Source: Azospirillum tabaci
Lineage (GTDB): Bacteria; Pseudomonadota; Alphaproteobacteria; Azospirillales; Azospirillaceae
Length of the DNA: 64,000 nt
Direction: 5' to 3'
Assembly (NCBI RefSeq): GCF_014596085.1
Contig: NZ_JACCJY010000010.1
Span: forward strand, 78,693 to 142,692
Each line of letters starts with the position of its first letter. Position 1 is the stretch's first letter. Position numbers and translations under genes: made by a program. A model generated the notes under the pieces. The model was not told the DNA's origin and made no database searches. It was given only the letters and a program-made list of their open reading frames with translations. Shown one piece after another: positions 7,725 to 16,432 of this stretch.

Positions 7725-10598
7725 ATGCCGTCCGTAACCGCCATTCTTGCGTGTGTCGCCCGACGGCTGGGCGCGGTTCTGCTCCTCGCCCTTCTTTTCG
7801 CCACCCCGGCCCTGGCCACCGTCCTGCCGCAGGCGGAGCGCGGCGTGCTCGACCTGCGGGGCTGGTACGCCGACCTTGACGGGCCGGTGTCGCTGGACGG
7901 CGAGTGGCTGGTGTCCTGGGACCGTCTGGCCGGTGAGGAAAGCCTGAATCCGCTGCCGGAGCTGGACGGCCGGCTCTGGACACCGTTCACCCTGCCGGCG
8001 ATCTGGAACGGGACCGAGCGCCCGGACGGGCGGGAGATGGGCGGGATGGGGGCCGCCACCTTCCGCCTGAAGATCCTCCTGCCGCCCGGCATGCCGCCGC
8101 TGACGCTGAAGATGCCGCCGATCAACTCCGCCATGCGGGTCTGGGTGGACGGCCGCTCGGTCGCCGCCGCTGGGGTTCCGGCCGTGGCCGCCGCGCAGGA
8201 GCAGCCATCCTCCGTCTCCCGCTTCGTCACGCTGCATGGCGGTCAGCGGGTGATCGAGCTGGCGGTGGAGGTCTCCAACCACTTCCATTTCGAAGGCGGG
8301 ATCGGGCGCACGATCTATCTCGACGCCAACGGCGGGCTGTCGCGGCTGTGGCAGCGGCAGTTGATGACCAACGCCGGGGCGTTGATGTCGTTGTCCCTGA
8401 TGGCGCTGTTCATCGGCGCCTTCCTGCGCCGACGCTTGTCGGCGGCCCCGCTGTTCCTGGTGATGCTTCTGGCCGCCTGCGCCATGCGGCTGATCTGCAC
8501 CAGCGAGCTGCTGCGCGTCTTCTTTCCCGGCGTGTCGGAGGTGTGGGCCTACCGGCTGGAATATCTGCCGATCTACATGTTCTACCCGATCTACTTCCAC
8601 CTGCTGCGCGAACTGTTTCCCGGATGCCTGCACCGCGGGGTGGGGCGCGCCATGATGGCGGTCGCGGTGCCGGGCATGTTCCTGGTGCTGGTGACCGAAC
8701 CGGCGCAGTTCACCCAATTTCGCGACGTGGCGAGCCTGCTGCTGGTGCTGTCGGCCCTGTATTTCGCGTGGCGCCTCGCCGTGGCCGCCCTGCGCCGCCA
8801 TTCCGGGGCGCTTCTGCTGGGGGCGGGGGCGCTGGCCTTTCTGGGGTCGGTGGTGCACGACGCGCTGATGTACGCGCATTTCTTCGAGAGCATCGACCTC
8901 GTGCCCTACGGGGCGCTGCTGTTCCTGTTCAGCCACGCGCTGGTGCTGGGGCGGCGGGTGGAGACGGCCTTCCTCAACGAACGCCGGCTGTCGCAGGAAC
9001 TGGCCACCCTCAACGAGGGGCTGGAGCGACAGATCGCCGAGCGCACCCGCGCCCTGTCGGACAAGTCCGCGACGCTGGAGCGCTTCCTCGCCAACCTCAG
9101 CCACGAGGTCAGGACCCCGCTGAACGCCATTCTGGGCATGGTGCGGGTGATCCGCCGCGAGGGGCCGACCGCCCAGCTGGACGAGCGGTTGCGCGTCGCC
9201 GACGGGGCGGGGCGGCATCTCGTCTCCATGCTCGACACCATCCTCGACCTGTCGCGGTTGGAGGCGGGCCGGATGGAGCTTCATCCCCAGCCCACCGACG
9301 TGGTGGCGCTGGTCGAGGACGCCGTGGCGCTGATGCGCGCGGGCGCCGAGGAGAAGGGCCTCGCCCTGTCCCTGACGGTCAGCGGGCTGGGGGCGGCACG
9401 CTTTTGGATCGATCCATTGCGCCTGCGCCAGATCGTTCTGAACCTGCTGAGCAACGCCGTGAAGTTCACCGAACGCGGTGGGGTCGAGGTGTCGCTGACC
9501 GCGAAGCCGGCGCCGGCCGGTGCGGCGAGCGGGACGGTTGTTCTGTGCCTGACCGTGGCGGACAGTGGCCCCGGCGTGCCGAGGGCGGCGCAGGCCATCA
9601 TCTTCGAGCCCTTCCACCGGTTGGAGGGGAACCGGCTGGAAGGCAACCGCCGCGACGGCGCCGGGCTTGGGCTGGCCATCGTGAACGGGCTTGTCCGTCT
9701 GATGGGGGGCACCGTCTGCCTGGAGGGCCGGCCGGGCGGCGGTTCCCTCTTCACGGTGTCGCTGCCGACCCGCCCGTTGCCGGTCGCCGACCCGTCGCCG
9801 GACCGCGCCGCTCCCATGCCCGTGCCGGGCAGCCTGGACATCCTGGTGGTGGAGGACGCGCCGGAGAATCAAGCCATCCTTCGCGAGTATCTGGCGCCCG
9901 GCGGCCACCGAGCCGTCTATGTGGAAAGCGGCGAGGAGGCCCTGGCGGTGCTGGCCACCCGCGTCGTGGACGTCGTGCTGCTCGACATGCGGCTGCCGGG
10001 GATCGACGGGGTGGAGGTGACGCGGCGCATCCGCGCCTTGCCGGACGCCGAGCGGGCGCTGGTGCCGGTGATCGCGGTGACCGCCAACAGCTCTCCGGAG
10101 GATCGGGCGGATTATCTGGACGCCGGCGTGGACGAGGTGGTGGCGAAGCCGGTGGACCCGGACGCGCTTCAGGACGCGCTTGCCCGCCACGCGCCGTCCG
10201 GCTCCTGCGCGCCCGCTCCGTTTTCCGCCGTGCAACAGACGCCACTCCCGGGGGCGCCACTCCCGGGGGCGCCGCTCACGCGGATGCTGCCCAGGGCCGA
10301 CAGCGCGCGGCTGATGGACCGCTTCGCCCAAGCCTGCCGGGAGGTGCTGGCGATTCTCGATGATGCGGAGTCGTCGCCCCGGCGTGTGGCCGACGCGGCC
10401 CACCGCATGAAGGGCAGCGGCGGCACCTATGGCTTTCCGGAGGTGAGCGCCGCGGCGCGGGCGCTGGAGCGGACAGCGCAGGCCGTCGAATGCGGGAGCG
10501 GCGGGGCCGCTTCCATGCAAGGGGATGCGGCGGCGCTGCGGGACCGGCTTCACGCCGCCCTGCGCGCCATCGAGAAGGGGGAGGCGGGGCTGACATGA
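7725..10598 (+). CDS. hybrid sensor histidine kinase (7TMR-DISM type, with receiver and Hpt)
   Basis: 957 residues from the chosen ATG, which opens into a clean signal peptide (MPSVTAILACVARRL...TPALA). An in-frame ATG at 7671 is an alternative without a signal at its start. Order: extracytoplasmic DISM-like beta domain (~30-210), seven membrane helices (~212-415), coiled-coil, HisKA with FLANLSHEVRTPLN (phospho-His 460), HATPase_c (NLLSNAVKFTE, GAGLGLAIVNGL), receiver (LDMRLPG, Asp754), Pro/Ala linker with a 15-bp tandem duplication, and a C-terminal Hpt (AAHRMKGSG, His893). A complete intramolecular phosphorelay is therefore present. The OmpR-type regulator that follows is its likely output. 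The ligand is unknown; DISM domains often bind carbohydrates. Confidence 0.9.
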   Translation: MPSVTAILACVARRLGAVLLLALLFATPALATVLPQAERGVLDLRGWYADLDGPVSLDGEWLVSWDRLAGEESLNPLPELDGRLWTPFTLPAIWNGTERPDGREMGGMGAATFRLKILLPPGMPPLTLKMPPINSAMRVWVDGRSVAAAGVPAVAAAQEQPSSVSRFVTLHGGQRVIELAVEVSNHFHFEGGIGRTIYLDANGGLSRLWQRQLMTNAGALMSLSLMALFIGAFLRRRLSAAPLFLVMLLAACAMRLICTSELLRVFFPGVSEVWAYRLEYLPIYMFYPIYFHLLRELFPGCLHRGVGRAMMAVAVPGMFLVLVTEPAQFTQFRDVASLLLVLSALYFAWRLAVAALRRHSGALLLGAGALAFLGSVVHDALMYAHFFESIDLVPYGALLFLFSHALVLGRRVETAFLNERRLSQELATLNEGLERQIAERTRALSDKSATLERFLANLSHEVRTPLNAILGMVRVIRREGPTAQLDERLRVADGAGRHLVSMLDTILDLSRLEAGRMELHPQPTDVVALVEDAVALMRAGAEEKGLALSLTVSGLGAARFWIDPLRLRQIVLNLLSNAVKFTERGGVEVSLTAKPAPAGAASGTVVLCLTVADSGPGVPRAAQAIIFEPFHRLEGNRLEGNRRDGAGLGLAIVNGLVRLMGGTVCLEGRPGGGSLFTVSLPTRPLPVADPSPDRAAPMPVPGSLDILVVEDAPENQAILREYLAPGGHRAVYVESGEEALAVLATRVVDVVLLDMRLPGIDGVEVTRRIRALPDAERALVPVIAVTANSSPEDRADYLDAGVDEVVAKPVDPDALQDALARHAPSGSCAPAPFSAVQQTPLPGAPLPGAPLTRMLPRADSARLMDRFAQACREVLAILDDAESSPRRVADAAHRMKGSGGTYGFPEVSAAARALERTAQAVECGSGGAASMQGDAAALRDRLHAALRAIEKGEAGLT

Positions 10599-10647
10599 CG
10601 GCGACAGGGGTTGTTGCGACGGGAGCGGCAGCGGCGGGCAGGGCATC

Positions 10648-11397
10648 ATGAGCGTCGGATCGGAACTGGTCGGCCGGACCGTGCTGGTGGTCGAGGACTC
10701 CCCGGAAACGCAGGATTTGATCGCCACCTACCTGGAGCATCAGGGGGTGCGGGTGCTGCGGGCCGCGAACGGGGCGGAGTTGACCGCGCGCATTGCGCAG
10801 GACCGGCCGGACCTTGTGCTGTTGGACATCAACCTGCCGGATTGCGACGGGCTGGATTTGGCCGAGCGGCTGCGGCTGGGGGAGACCGTTCCGTTGATCT
10901 TCGTGACCGGCCGCGACAGCCCGACCGACCGCATCGCCGGCCTGTCCCACGGCGGCGACTATGTGACCAAGCCGGTCGACCTGCTCGAACTGCTGATCCG
11001 CATCCGCAACCTGTTGCGCCGCTCCGGAGCAGCCGCCGCTCCGCCCGCGCCCGCCGAGGGGACGGCAAGTCCGGCGCCCGACGCGCCGCTGACCTTCCAG
11101 GGATGGCGTCTCGATCTGGTGCGCCGCGCGCTGTTCCGTCCCGACGGTTCCTACCTCGCCCTGACCACGGGGGAGTTCAACATCCTGGCGGCGCTGGCGG
11201 CCATGCGGCCCAACCCGGTCAGCCGCGAATACCTGCTTGACGTGATCAGCAACCGCGACCCGCGCTCCATCAGCGAGCACACGGTGGACACCTTGATCAC
11301 CCGGCTGCGTCGCAAGATGCGGCTGGATGACGGCGCATCCTCGCCGATCGTTACCGTCCGCGGGGTCGGTTATGCATTGGAATCTGACGAATCTTGA
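10648..11397 (+). CDS. OmpR/PhoB-family response regulator
   Basis: 249 residues: receiver domain 11-125 with phospho-acceptor Asp60 (LVLLDINLPDCDG) and the conserved Thr (FVTGRD) and Lys (YVTKPVD); a Pro/Ala linker; winged-helix domain ~150-245 (TTGEFNILAAL, RSISEHTVDTLITRLRRKM, VRGVGYAL). It lies 49 bases after the hybrid kinase and is preceded by GGGCAGG. It is the probable DNA-binding partner of that kinase, receiving phosphate from the Hpt domain. Targets are unknown, but the palindromic region that follows is an obvious candidate. Confidence 0.93.
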   Translation: MSVGSELVGRTVLVVEDSPETQDLIATYLEHQGVRVLRAANGAELTARIAQDRPDLVLLDINLPDCDGLDLAERLRLGETVPLIFVTGRDSPTDRIAGLSHGGDYVTKPVDLLELLIRIRNLLRRSGAAAAPPAPAEGTASPAPDAPLTFQGWRLDLVRRALFRPDGSYLALTTGEFNILAALAAMRPNPVSREYLLDVISNRDPRSISEHTVDTLITRLRRKMRLDDGASSPIVTVRGVGYALESDES

Positions 11398-11431
11398 CGA
11401 TAATGATTAATATGCAATAATAAAACGCACG

Positions 11432-11484
11432 TTACTCCGTTCAAAAAGTATCAACGGCCGTTGATACGCGTTCGAACGGGGTAA
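11432..11484. promoter_or_regulatory. nested palindrome, candidate operator
   Basis: The centre is a perfect 20-bp palindrome, GTATCAACGGCCGTTGATAC (11448-11467). It is flanked by a second pair of arms, TTACTCCGTTC (11432-11442) and GAACGGGGTAA (11474-11484), matching at 10 of 11 positions. It sits in the 230-base AT-rich gap between the OmpR regulator and the next regulator gene, about 145-195 bases upstream of the latter. No T-run follows, which argues against a plain terminator. A binding site for a dimeric or tetrameric regulator is the likeliest reading. Confidence 0.6.
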
Positions 11485-11627
11485 TGCTATACATCACCCA
11501 ACGAATGATTGACGGTTCCAAGCGGGTACCTGGAAGTGGTGGAGCGTTCCGCCGCATCGGGTCGCCACGCCGGGCCTGACACCGCCGCCGGCCAACCGGC
11601 GCGCGATCTGATGCGGGTGAGAGCGGC

Positions 11628-12671
11628 ATGCAACGGTCCCTGGTTTCGCGTTCGGCGGAGCGTATCGCGCTGGCTGGTCAAACGGCGGCGGGTTACTCGG
11701 CACCGAGTTACTCAGCGGCGGCGCCTTCCATTCTGATCATCGGCAACGACAGCGCGGCCATCGCCGGCATCCGCGACTGCGCCCTGCGGCTCGGTCATCG
11801 GGTGCAGGACACGCGTGACGTGATCTCGGCGCTGGGCTTGCTGGACGTGGACCGCAGCGTCGGCGTCGTGTTCGTGGATGGCGGATCGCCCTGGTTCGAC
11901 GGTCTGGCGCTGATGGAGCGGCTGCACCGCACCCATCGCGGCCTCGCCTGCATCCTTTTCGCCCGCAACCCGGAGGCGGACGACGTGGTGCGCGCCCTGC
12001 GGCTGGAGGCCGCCGACGTGGTCACCGACCCGGAGGACGAGGCGCAGATCGAGCGCGCTCTGGCCCGCGTCCTCAACGGCGGCGAGGGGCACGCATCGTC
12101 CGTCCCGGAACTTCCTCCGGAGTCGATGGGCAGCCGTGACGATGCGCTGGAACAGGCCTACCGTCACGGGCTGGCGCTGGTCGAGACGGTGCGCGCCTTG
12201 CGCGGCGAGGCCGCGGCGGCCCGCGTGATGCCCTTCGTTGCGGCCCATCGCACGGCGCCTGCAGCCGTGGCATCCGCCGTGGCGACGTCCATGGCCCCCC
12301 TGTCGACGTGCGACGCCGCGACCGAGGTCTCTGCACCGGACAGCCTGGGCATCCTGACGGCGATCCGCCGCAAGCGCGCCGCCCGCGAGAAGTTCTTTCC
12401 CAAGGGGCTGTTCGAGGACCCCTGCTGGGACATGCTGCTGGACCTGATGATCAATCATCTCCAGGGGCGGCGGATTTCGGTGTCCTCGCTGTGCATCGCG
12501 TCGGGCGTGGCGCAGACCACGGCGTTGCGCCGCATCACCGACCTGCACGACCGCGGGCTGGTTCGGCGCATCGCCGACGACAAGGACGGGCGCCGCGTCT
12601 TCATCGAACTGACCGAAGAGGGCGTGGCCGCCATGGAACGTTACGTGGAGACGGTCGGCCCGCTCGGCTGA
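11628..12671 (+). CDS. pseudo-receiver / winged-helix (MarR-like) regulator
   Basis: 347 residues. Residues 33-150 have a receiver fold (ILIIGND..., VVFVDGGSPWFDG with Asp84), but the usual Asp pair is reduced to GND, and the conserved Thr and Lys are missing (FAR; VTDPED, Lys to Asp134). A variable linker (150-240) leads to a C-terminal winged helix (~262-345) with MarR-like features (VSSLCIASGVAQTTALRRITDLHDRGLVRR, then a DKDGRRVFIELTEEG wing). Phosphorylation is doubtful. It could be an orphan regulator responding to binding rather than to phosphate. The 3' end overlaps the convergent small gene by 31 bases. Confidence 0.85.
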   Translation: MQRSLVSRSAERIALAGQTAAGYSAPSYSAAAPSILIIGNDSAAIAGIRDCALRLGHRVQDTRDVISALGLLDVDRSVGVVFVDGGSPWFDGLALMERLHRTHRGLACILFARNPEADDVVRALRLEAADVVTDPEDEAQIERALARVLNGGEGHASSVPELPPESMGSRDDALEQAYRHGLALVETVRALRGEAAAARVMPFVAAHRTAPAAVASAVATSMAPLSTCDAATEVSAPDSLGILTAIRRKRAAREKFFPKGLFEDPCWDMLLDLMINHLQGRRISVSSLCIASGVAQTTALRRITDLHDRGLVRRIADDKDGRRVFIELTEEGVAAMERYVETVGPLG

Positions 12672-12898
12672 TCGCCCGCCGCTCCGGCCTCCGCTTGGCG
12701 CGAGCAGTCCGGCCAGGGGCAGGCGCAGGACGGGAAACGGCACTCGTCGCCGTTCACGTCGCTGGCCTGCACGGCGATCTTGTAGCGCAGGCCGCGGGCC
12801 GACGGCGTGTCGATCAGGCCGCAGGCCTCGTAGACCTCGACATTGACGCGGGCCGATTGCAGGGCAACCCGGGCGATCTGTTTGGGATCTTTCATCAT
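12641..12898 (-). CDS. small Cys-containing hypothetical protein
   Basis: 85 residues with five Cys, four of them clustered (DECRFPSCACPWPDC), suggesting a metal- or Fe-S-binding knuckle or disulfides. No signal peptide. The N-terminal part (DPKQIARVALQSARVNVEVYEACGL) is helical. The gene converges with and overlaps the end of the pseudo-receiver gene. I recognise no family; the clustered Cys and normal composition make it more likely real than a chance frame. Confidence 0.55.
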   Translation of the reverse strand: MMKDPKQIARVALQSARVNVEVYEACGLIDTPSARGLRYKIAVQASDVNGDECRFPSCACPWPDCSRQAEAGAAGDQPSGPTVST

Positions 12899-13007
12899 CG
12901 GCGTCTCGGCCTCGCTTCCGCTGCGTCGTCGGTCCTTTCAACGCATGTCCGGCGCCGTTGTGCCAGGGCGTATCGGAAGGACTTCCTTTGGCACGCCCGC
13001 GGCATCC

Positions 13008-14978
13008 TTACGGTGCGAGCGTCCGCACCTCCCACATCGACCGATAAGCCTCCTCCAGCGCCCGGGCGAAGGCCGGCGCGTCGCATAGGGGTGATTGGCG
13101 CACGCGCTCCCGCAGGCCGGCGCGCAGGGCGGCCAGGGACTCCAGGTCGCCGACGAGGGCGGCGGTCTTGGCGACGTAGTCCGCCGGGCTGTCCGCCACC
13201 AACCGGTCGGCGAGGCCGAGCGTTTCCAGAAAGCTGACCCCGATCCGTCCCGCCCAGCGGTCGCCGCGCAGGGTCACCACCGGCACGCCCATCCACAGGC
13301 TCTCGACCGTCGTGGTGCCGCCGCCGAAGGGGATGGGGGACAGCGCGATGTCGATGCGGTTGAGGCTGTTGAAATAGTCCGCCCGCGGCGTTTTCCCTTC
13401 CATGCGCAGGCGGTTCGGCGCGACGCCGTGCGCGGCGAACTGGTCGCGCAGGGTCTGCCGCACACCGTAGTCGGCAAACTCCCGCGACTTCAGCAGCAGG
13501 CGGGCTTGCGGCAGGGCGGTCAGGATCCGCGCCCACAGCGCAACGGTCGGCCGGGTGATCTTGGCCCGGTTGTGGAAGGCGCCGAGCGTGACCGATCCGC
13601 CGTCGAGCGCCGGAAGCGGCCCGACCGCCACGTCCTCCGCCGGCGGGGTGAAGCACAGATAGCTGTCGGGGAGGCGCCAGACCGTCTCGGTGAAGAAACG
13701 CTCCTCCCCCGGCGGCAGGACGTGGCGGTCGGCGATGATCCAGTCCATCGTCGGCAAGCCGGTCGTCCCGAAATAGCCGAGCCAGCTCGCCTGGACGGGG
13801 GCGGGCCGCCGAGCGAACAGGGTCAGGCGGTTGTTCCCCGTATGGCCGGACAGGTCGACGAGGATGTCGATGCCGTCCCGCCGGATCAGGTCGGCCACCG
13901 CGGTGTCGTCCATGCCGACGATCGGGCGCCATCCGTCGGCGGCTGCGCGGAGGCTCTCGGTCACGTCGTCGGTGCGGCCGTTGTTGGCGTAGCCGAAGGC
14001 GGTGACCGCGGAGCGGTCGTGTGCCCTCAGGACGCTTTCCAGGAAGTAGCCGACGGGATGGCTGTTGAAGTCGCTGGAAACGTAGCCGATGCGCAGCGGA
14101 CGGGAGCGGTCGTCGCGAACCACCGGAGCGGCCGCCGGGAGTGCGCCGCCGCTTCGTTCGGCCCAGTCGCGGGCGGCGGCGAGGAAGTCGGCGTTTCCGC
14201 ACTCCGGCACATAGTGCTGCGCCATCAGGACGTTGCTGTGCGCCATCGGGAAATCCGGACGGTGCGTGAGCGCCGAACGGTAGGCGGCGATGGCCTGGTC
14301 CAGATGCCCTTGCCCTTTCAGGGTGTTGCCGAGGTTGGACCAGGCCAGGGCGAAATCGGGCTGGAAAGTCAGCGCGACGCGGTAGGTCGCCGCCGCTTCG
14401 CCCAGCCGGTCCTGCTGGTCCAGGGCATAGCCGAGGTTGCAGTGGGATTCGGCGTTGGCCGGCGCCGCCTGGATGGCGTCGGTGAAGGCGGCGATGGCGG
14501 CGTCGGTCTGCCCAACCTCCAGGAACAGGGAGCCGAGGTTGTTCAGCGCTTCCACGAAGCCGGGCTGGAGCGCGATGGCCTGACGGTAGGCGGCGACGCT
14601 TTCGTTGGGGCGGCGCTGCAGACGAAACAGATTGCCCAGCCGGAAATGAATGTCCGCCCGGTCCGGGCCGAGGCGCAGCGCCGCCATCAGGGCGTCCAGG
14701 GCCTCGTCCACGCGGCCCGCATCGAGCAGGGATGAGCCGAGATTCAGCTGGTACTCCAGTGCCTCCCGGATGGACAGGGCGGTGCGTATGGCGGCGATTC
14801 CGGAGTCGTGATCGCCCCGTTCGGACAGCAGCACGCCCAGCAGATGCCAAGCGTCGGGGTTCCGCGGCTCGCTCTTCAGGATTTGGCGGTACGCCCGCTC
14901 CGCCTCGTCGCCGCGGCCGTCGTTGTGCAGGGTCAGGGCATCGGTGATCGAGGGCCGGGCGTTACGGCTGTCCGTCAT
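13008..14978 (-). CDS. TPR-repeat / SPINDLY-type O-linked N-acetylglucosamine transferase-like protein
   Basis: 656 residues from the ATG giving MTDSRNARPS. Residues ~10-300 are successive tetratricopeptide repeats (for example AYRQAIALQPGFVEALNNLG). Residues ~315-645 form the Glyco_transf_41 (SPINDLY/OGT) catalytic region, with RIGYVSSDFNSHPVGYF, VDLSGHTGNNRL, WLGYFGTTGLPTMDWIIAD and a nucleotide-sugar motif SPIPFGGGTTTVESLWMGVPVVTL. Bacterial members modify proteins or peptides with a sugar; the acceptor is unknown. Single gene with short flanking gaps; an upstream in-frame extension lacks family similarity. Confidence 0.9.
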   Translation of the reverse strand: MTDSRNARPSITDALTLHNDGRGDEAERAYRQILKSEPRNPDAWHLLGVLLSERGDHDSGIAAIRTALSIREALEYQLNLGSSLLDAGRVDEALDALMAALRLGPDRADIHFRLGNLFRLQRRPNESVAAYRQAIALQPGFVEALNNLGSLFLEVGQTDAAIAAFTDAIQAAPANAESHCNLGYALDQQDRLGEAAATYRVALTFQPDFALAWSNLGNTLKGQGHLDQAIAAYRSALTHRPDFPMAHSNVLMAQHYVPECGNADFLAAARDWAERSGGALPAAAPVVRDDRSRPLRIGYVSSDFNSHPVGYFLESVLRAHDRSAVTAFGYANNGRTDDVTESLRAAADGWRPIVGMDDTAVADLIRRDGIDILVDLSGHTGNNRLTLFARRPAPVQASWLGYFGTTGLPTMDWIIADRHVLPPGEERFFTETVWRLPDSYLCFTPPAEDVAVGPLPALDGGSVTLGAFHNRAKITRPTVALWARILTALPQARLLLKSREFADYGVRQTLRDQFAAHGVAPNRLRMEGKTPRADYFNSLNRIDIALSPIPFGGGTTTVESLWMGVPVVTLRGDRWAGRIGVSFLETLGLADRLVADSPADYVAKTAALVGDLESLAALRAGLRERVRQSPLCDAPAFARALEEAYRSMWEVRTLAP

Positions 14979-15081
14979 GGAGCGTCCATCTTGAGGAACG
15001 GGCATCGCGGGAGCGGGCGGTGCAACTCGCGGGAGAGTAGACCGCCCGGCCGGGTCACGTCCATGAAGGAAGGGGATGTTC

Positions 15082-15459
15082 TCAGCGGAAGAGGCCGGGA
15101 ACGATCCGGACCATGATTCCCGAGCGGGACGCCACCAGAACGGCGTCCGACCCGGCGCGGACCCAATGATGCCCGCGCGGCGGCCGATGGAGGTGATAAG
15201 CGGCGGGCGTGGTGATGACGTAGCGCCGCGACTCGTAGGCGGCGGGCAGGGGGTCGCCGGACTTCCAGTGCCGCGCCGCGCGATGGACGGGCGGGGGCGG
15301 GCGATGCGATTCGTGTCCGCGATGGTCACGCTCCAACCGCGGCGGCTCGCGATGGTCCGGTCCCCAGCCGGCGGCGGAGGCGTCTTGGGTGCCCAGGCCG
15401 ACCAGCACGGTGGCGGCGGTCAAGGCGGTGGTCATGGAGGCGATCAGGATGCGCGACAT
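15082..15459 (-). CDS. RcnB-family periplasmic protein
   Basis: 125 residues with an N-terminal signal peptide (ILIASMTTALTAATVLVGLG...ASA), a His/Pro/Arg-rich middle, and the C-terminal RcnB-type signature around YVITTPAAYHLHRPPRGHHWVRAGSDAVLVA. In Escherichia coli RcnB helps maintain nickel/cobalt balance in the periplasm; metal specificity here is not established. A GAAGAGGGA site precedes the ATG. Unlinked in function to its neighbours. Confidence 0.85.
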   Translation of the reverse strand: MSRILIASMTTALTAATVLVGLGTQDASAAGWGPDHREPPRLERDHRGHESHRPPPPVHRAARHWKSGDPLPAAYESRRYVITTPAAYHLHRPPRGHHWVRAGSDAVLVASRSGIMVRIVPGLFR

Positions 15460-15575
15460 GGGGGTGTCCCTCTTCTCGTCAGGCCGGGATCGTGATCCCG
15501 ATGCCCCGATGCTGCGCGCGCCCTGTTGCCGGCGTGTGTCCGGCGGCCCCCCGTTTGGTAACGGACTGTTACGGC

Positions 15576-16418
15576 TCAGCCCAGCTCAAACGTCGTCACG
15601 CCGAACAGGCGCGCGGTGTCGATGGCCGGGGCGGGGCCGAGATACATGCGGGCGGTTTCGAACTGCGGGGTCAGACCCAGCTCCTCCGCCAGCAGGACGG
15701 CGTCGCGGTTGACCTCCGGAACGTCGAGGAAAATCGGTCCGTCGCCCGCTGTGGCGGCGAGCGCCAGCGCGAGATCGCGCGCCGTGCCGCGGTCGGCGGC
15801 GTAGAGCGGGCCGATCTTGCTGCCGGTGTGGCAGGGGCGGATCACCCCGAAGCCCCGCAACGCCCCGTCGACCACGGCGGCCAGCGCGGAGGCGCCGGGC
15901 AGCGTGATCCAATTGGACAGGAAGCCGGCGCGCGGCGCCGGGAACAGCGCGCGGTCCCACGTCAGCAGCCGGTCGAAGGGCACCGTCCGCGCGTCCAGCA
16001 GCGCCGCAACGGAGGAGGTTCCGGCGGGCGGCGCGCCGCCGTAGCGGATGTTGCGATAAGCCAGCGCGAAGCCGGACTTGCGGTAGTTGTCCTGCTGCGC
16101 CACCACCCCGTCGAGCCCGACGGTGCAGCCCTCCAGATGCTTCAACCCGGCCTGCCAAAGGTCCCAGCCGAGGCCGCGCCCGCGCAGGTCTGGCCGCACG
16201 ATGTAGAAGCCGAGGAAGCCGAAGTTCTCGGGATAGCGGACGACGGAAAGGCAGGCCGCCGGTTCGCCGTCCAGCTCCCCGATCAGGAAGCCTTCGGGGT
16301 CCACGGCGTGGAAGGCCCCGGCATCGTGCAGGCCGGGGTTCCAGCCCTCCGCCCGCGCCCAGTCGACGGCGAGATCCAGCTCGGCCCGGCTCATCACGCG
16401 CACGCGGTAGCCTTCCAT
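15576..16418 (-). CDS. GNAT-family acetyltransferase (YitH-like two-domain type)
   Basis: 280 residues. The N-terminal half is a GNAT domain (motif A YIVRPDLRGRGLGWDLWQAGL, residues ~75-95). The C-terminal half (~145-280) is the second domain found in YitH-like proteins. It is the last gene of the spermidine-type ABC operon, 14 bases after the racemase, with CGGAGGGACGCC before the ATG. It may acetylate the imported compound or a breakdown product; the acceptor is unknown. Confidence 0.85.
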   Translation of the reverse strand: MEGYRVRVMSRAELDLAVDWARAEGWNPGLHDAGAFHAVDPEGFLIGELDGEPAACLSVVRYPENFGFLGFYIVRPDLRGRGLGWDLWQAGLKHLEGCTVGLDGVVAQQDNYRKSGFALAYRNIRYGGAPPAGTSSVAALLDARTVPFDRLLTWDRALFPAPRAGFLSNWITLPGASALAAVVDGALRGFGVIRPCHTGSKIGPLYAADRGTARDLALALAATAGDGPIFLDVPEVNRDAVLLAEELGLTPQFETARMYLGPAPAIDTARLFGVTTFELG

Positions 16419-16432
16419 GGCGTCCCTCCGGT

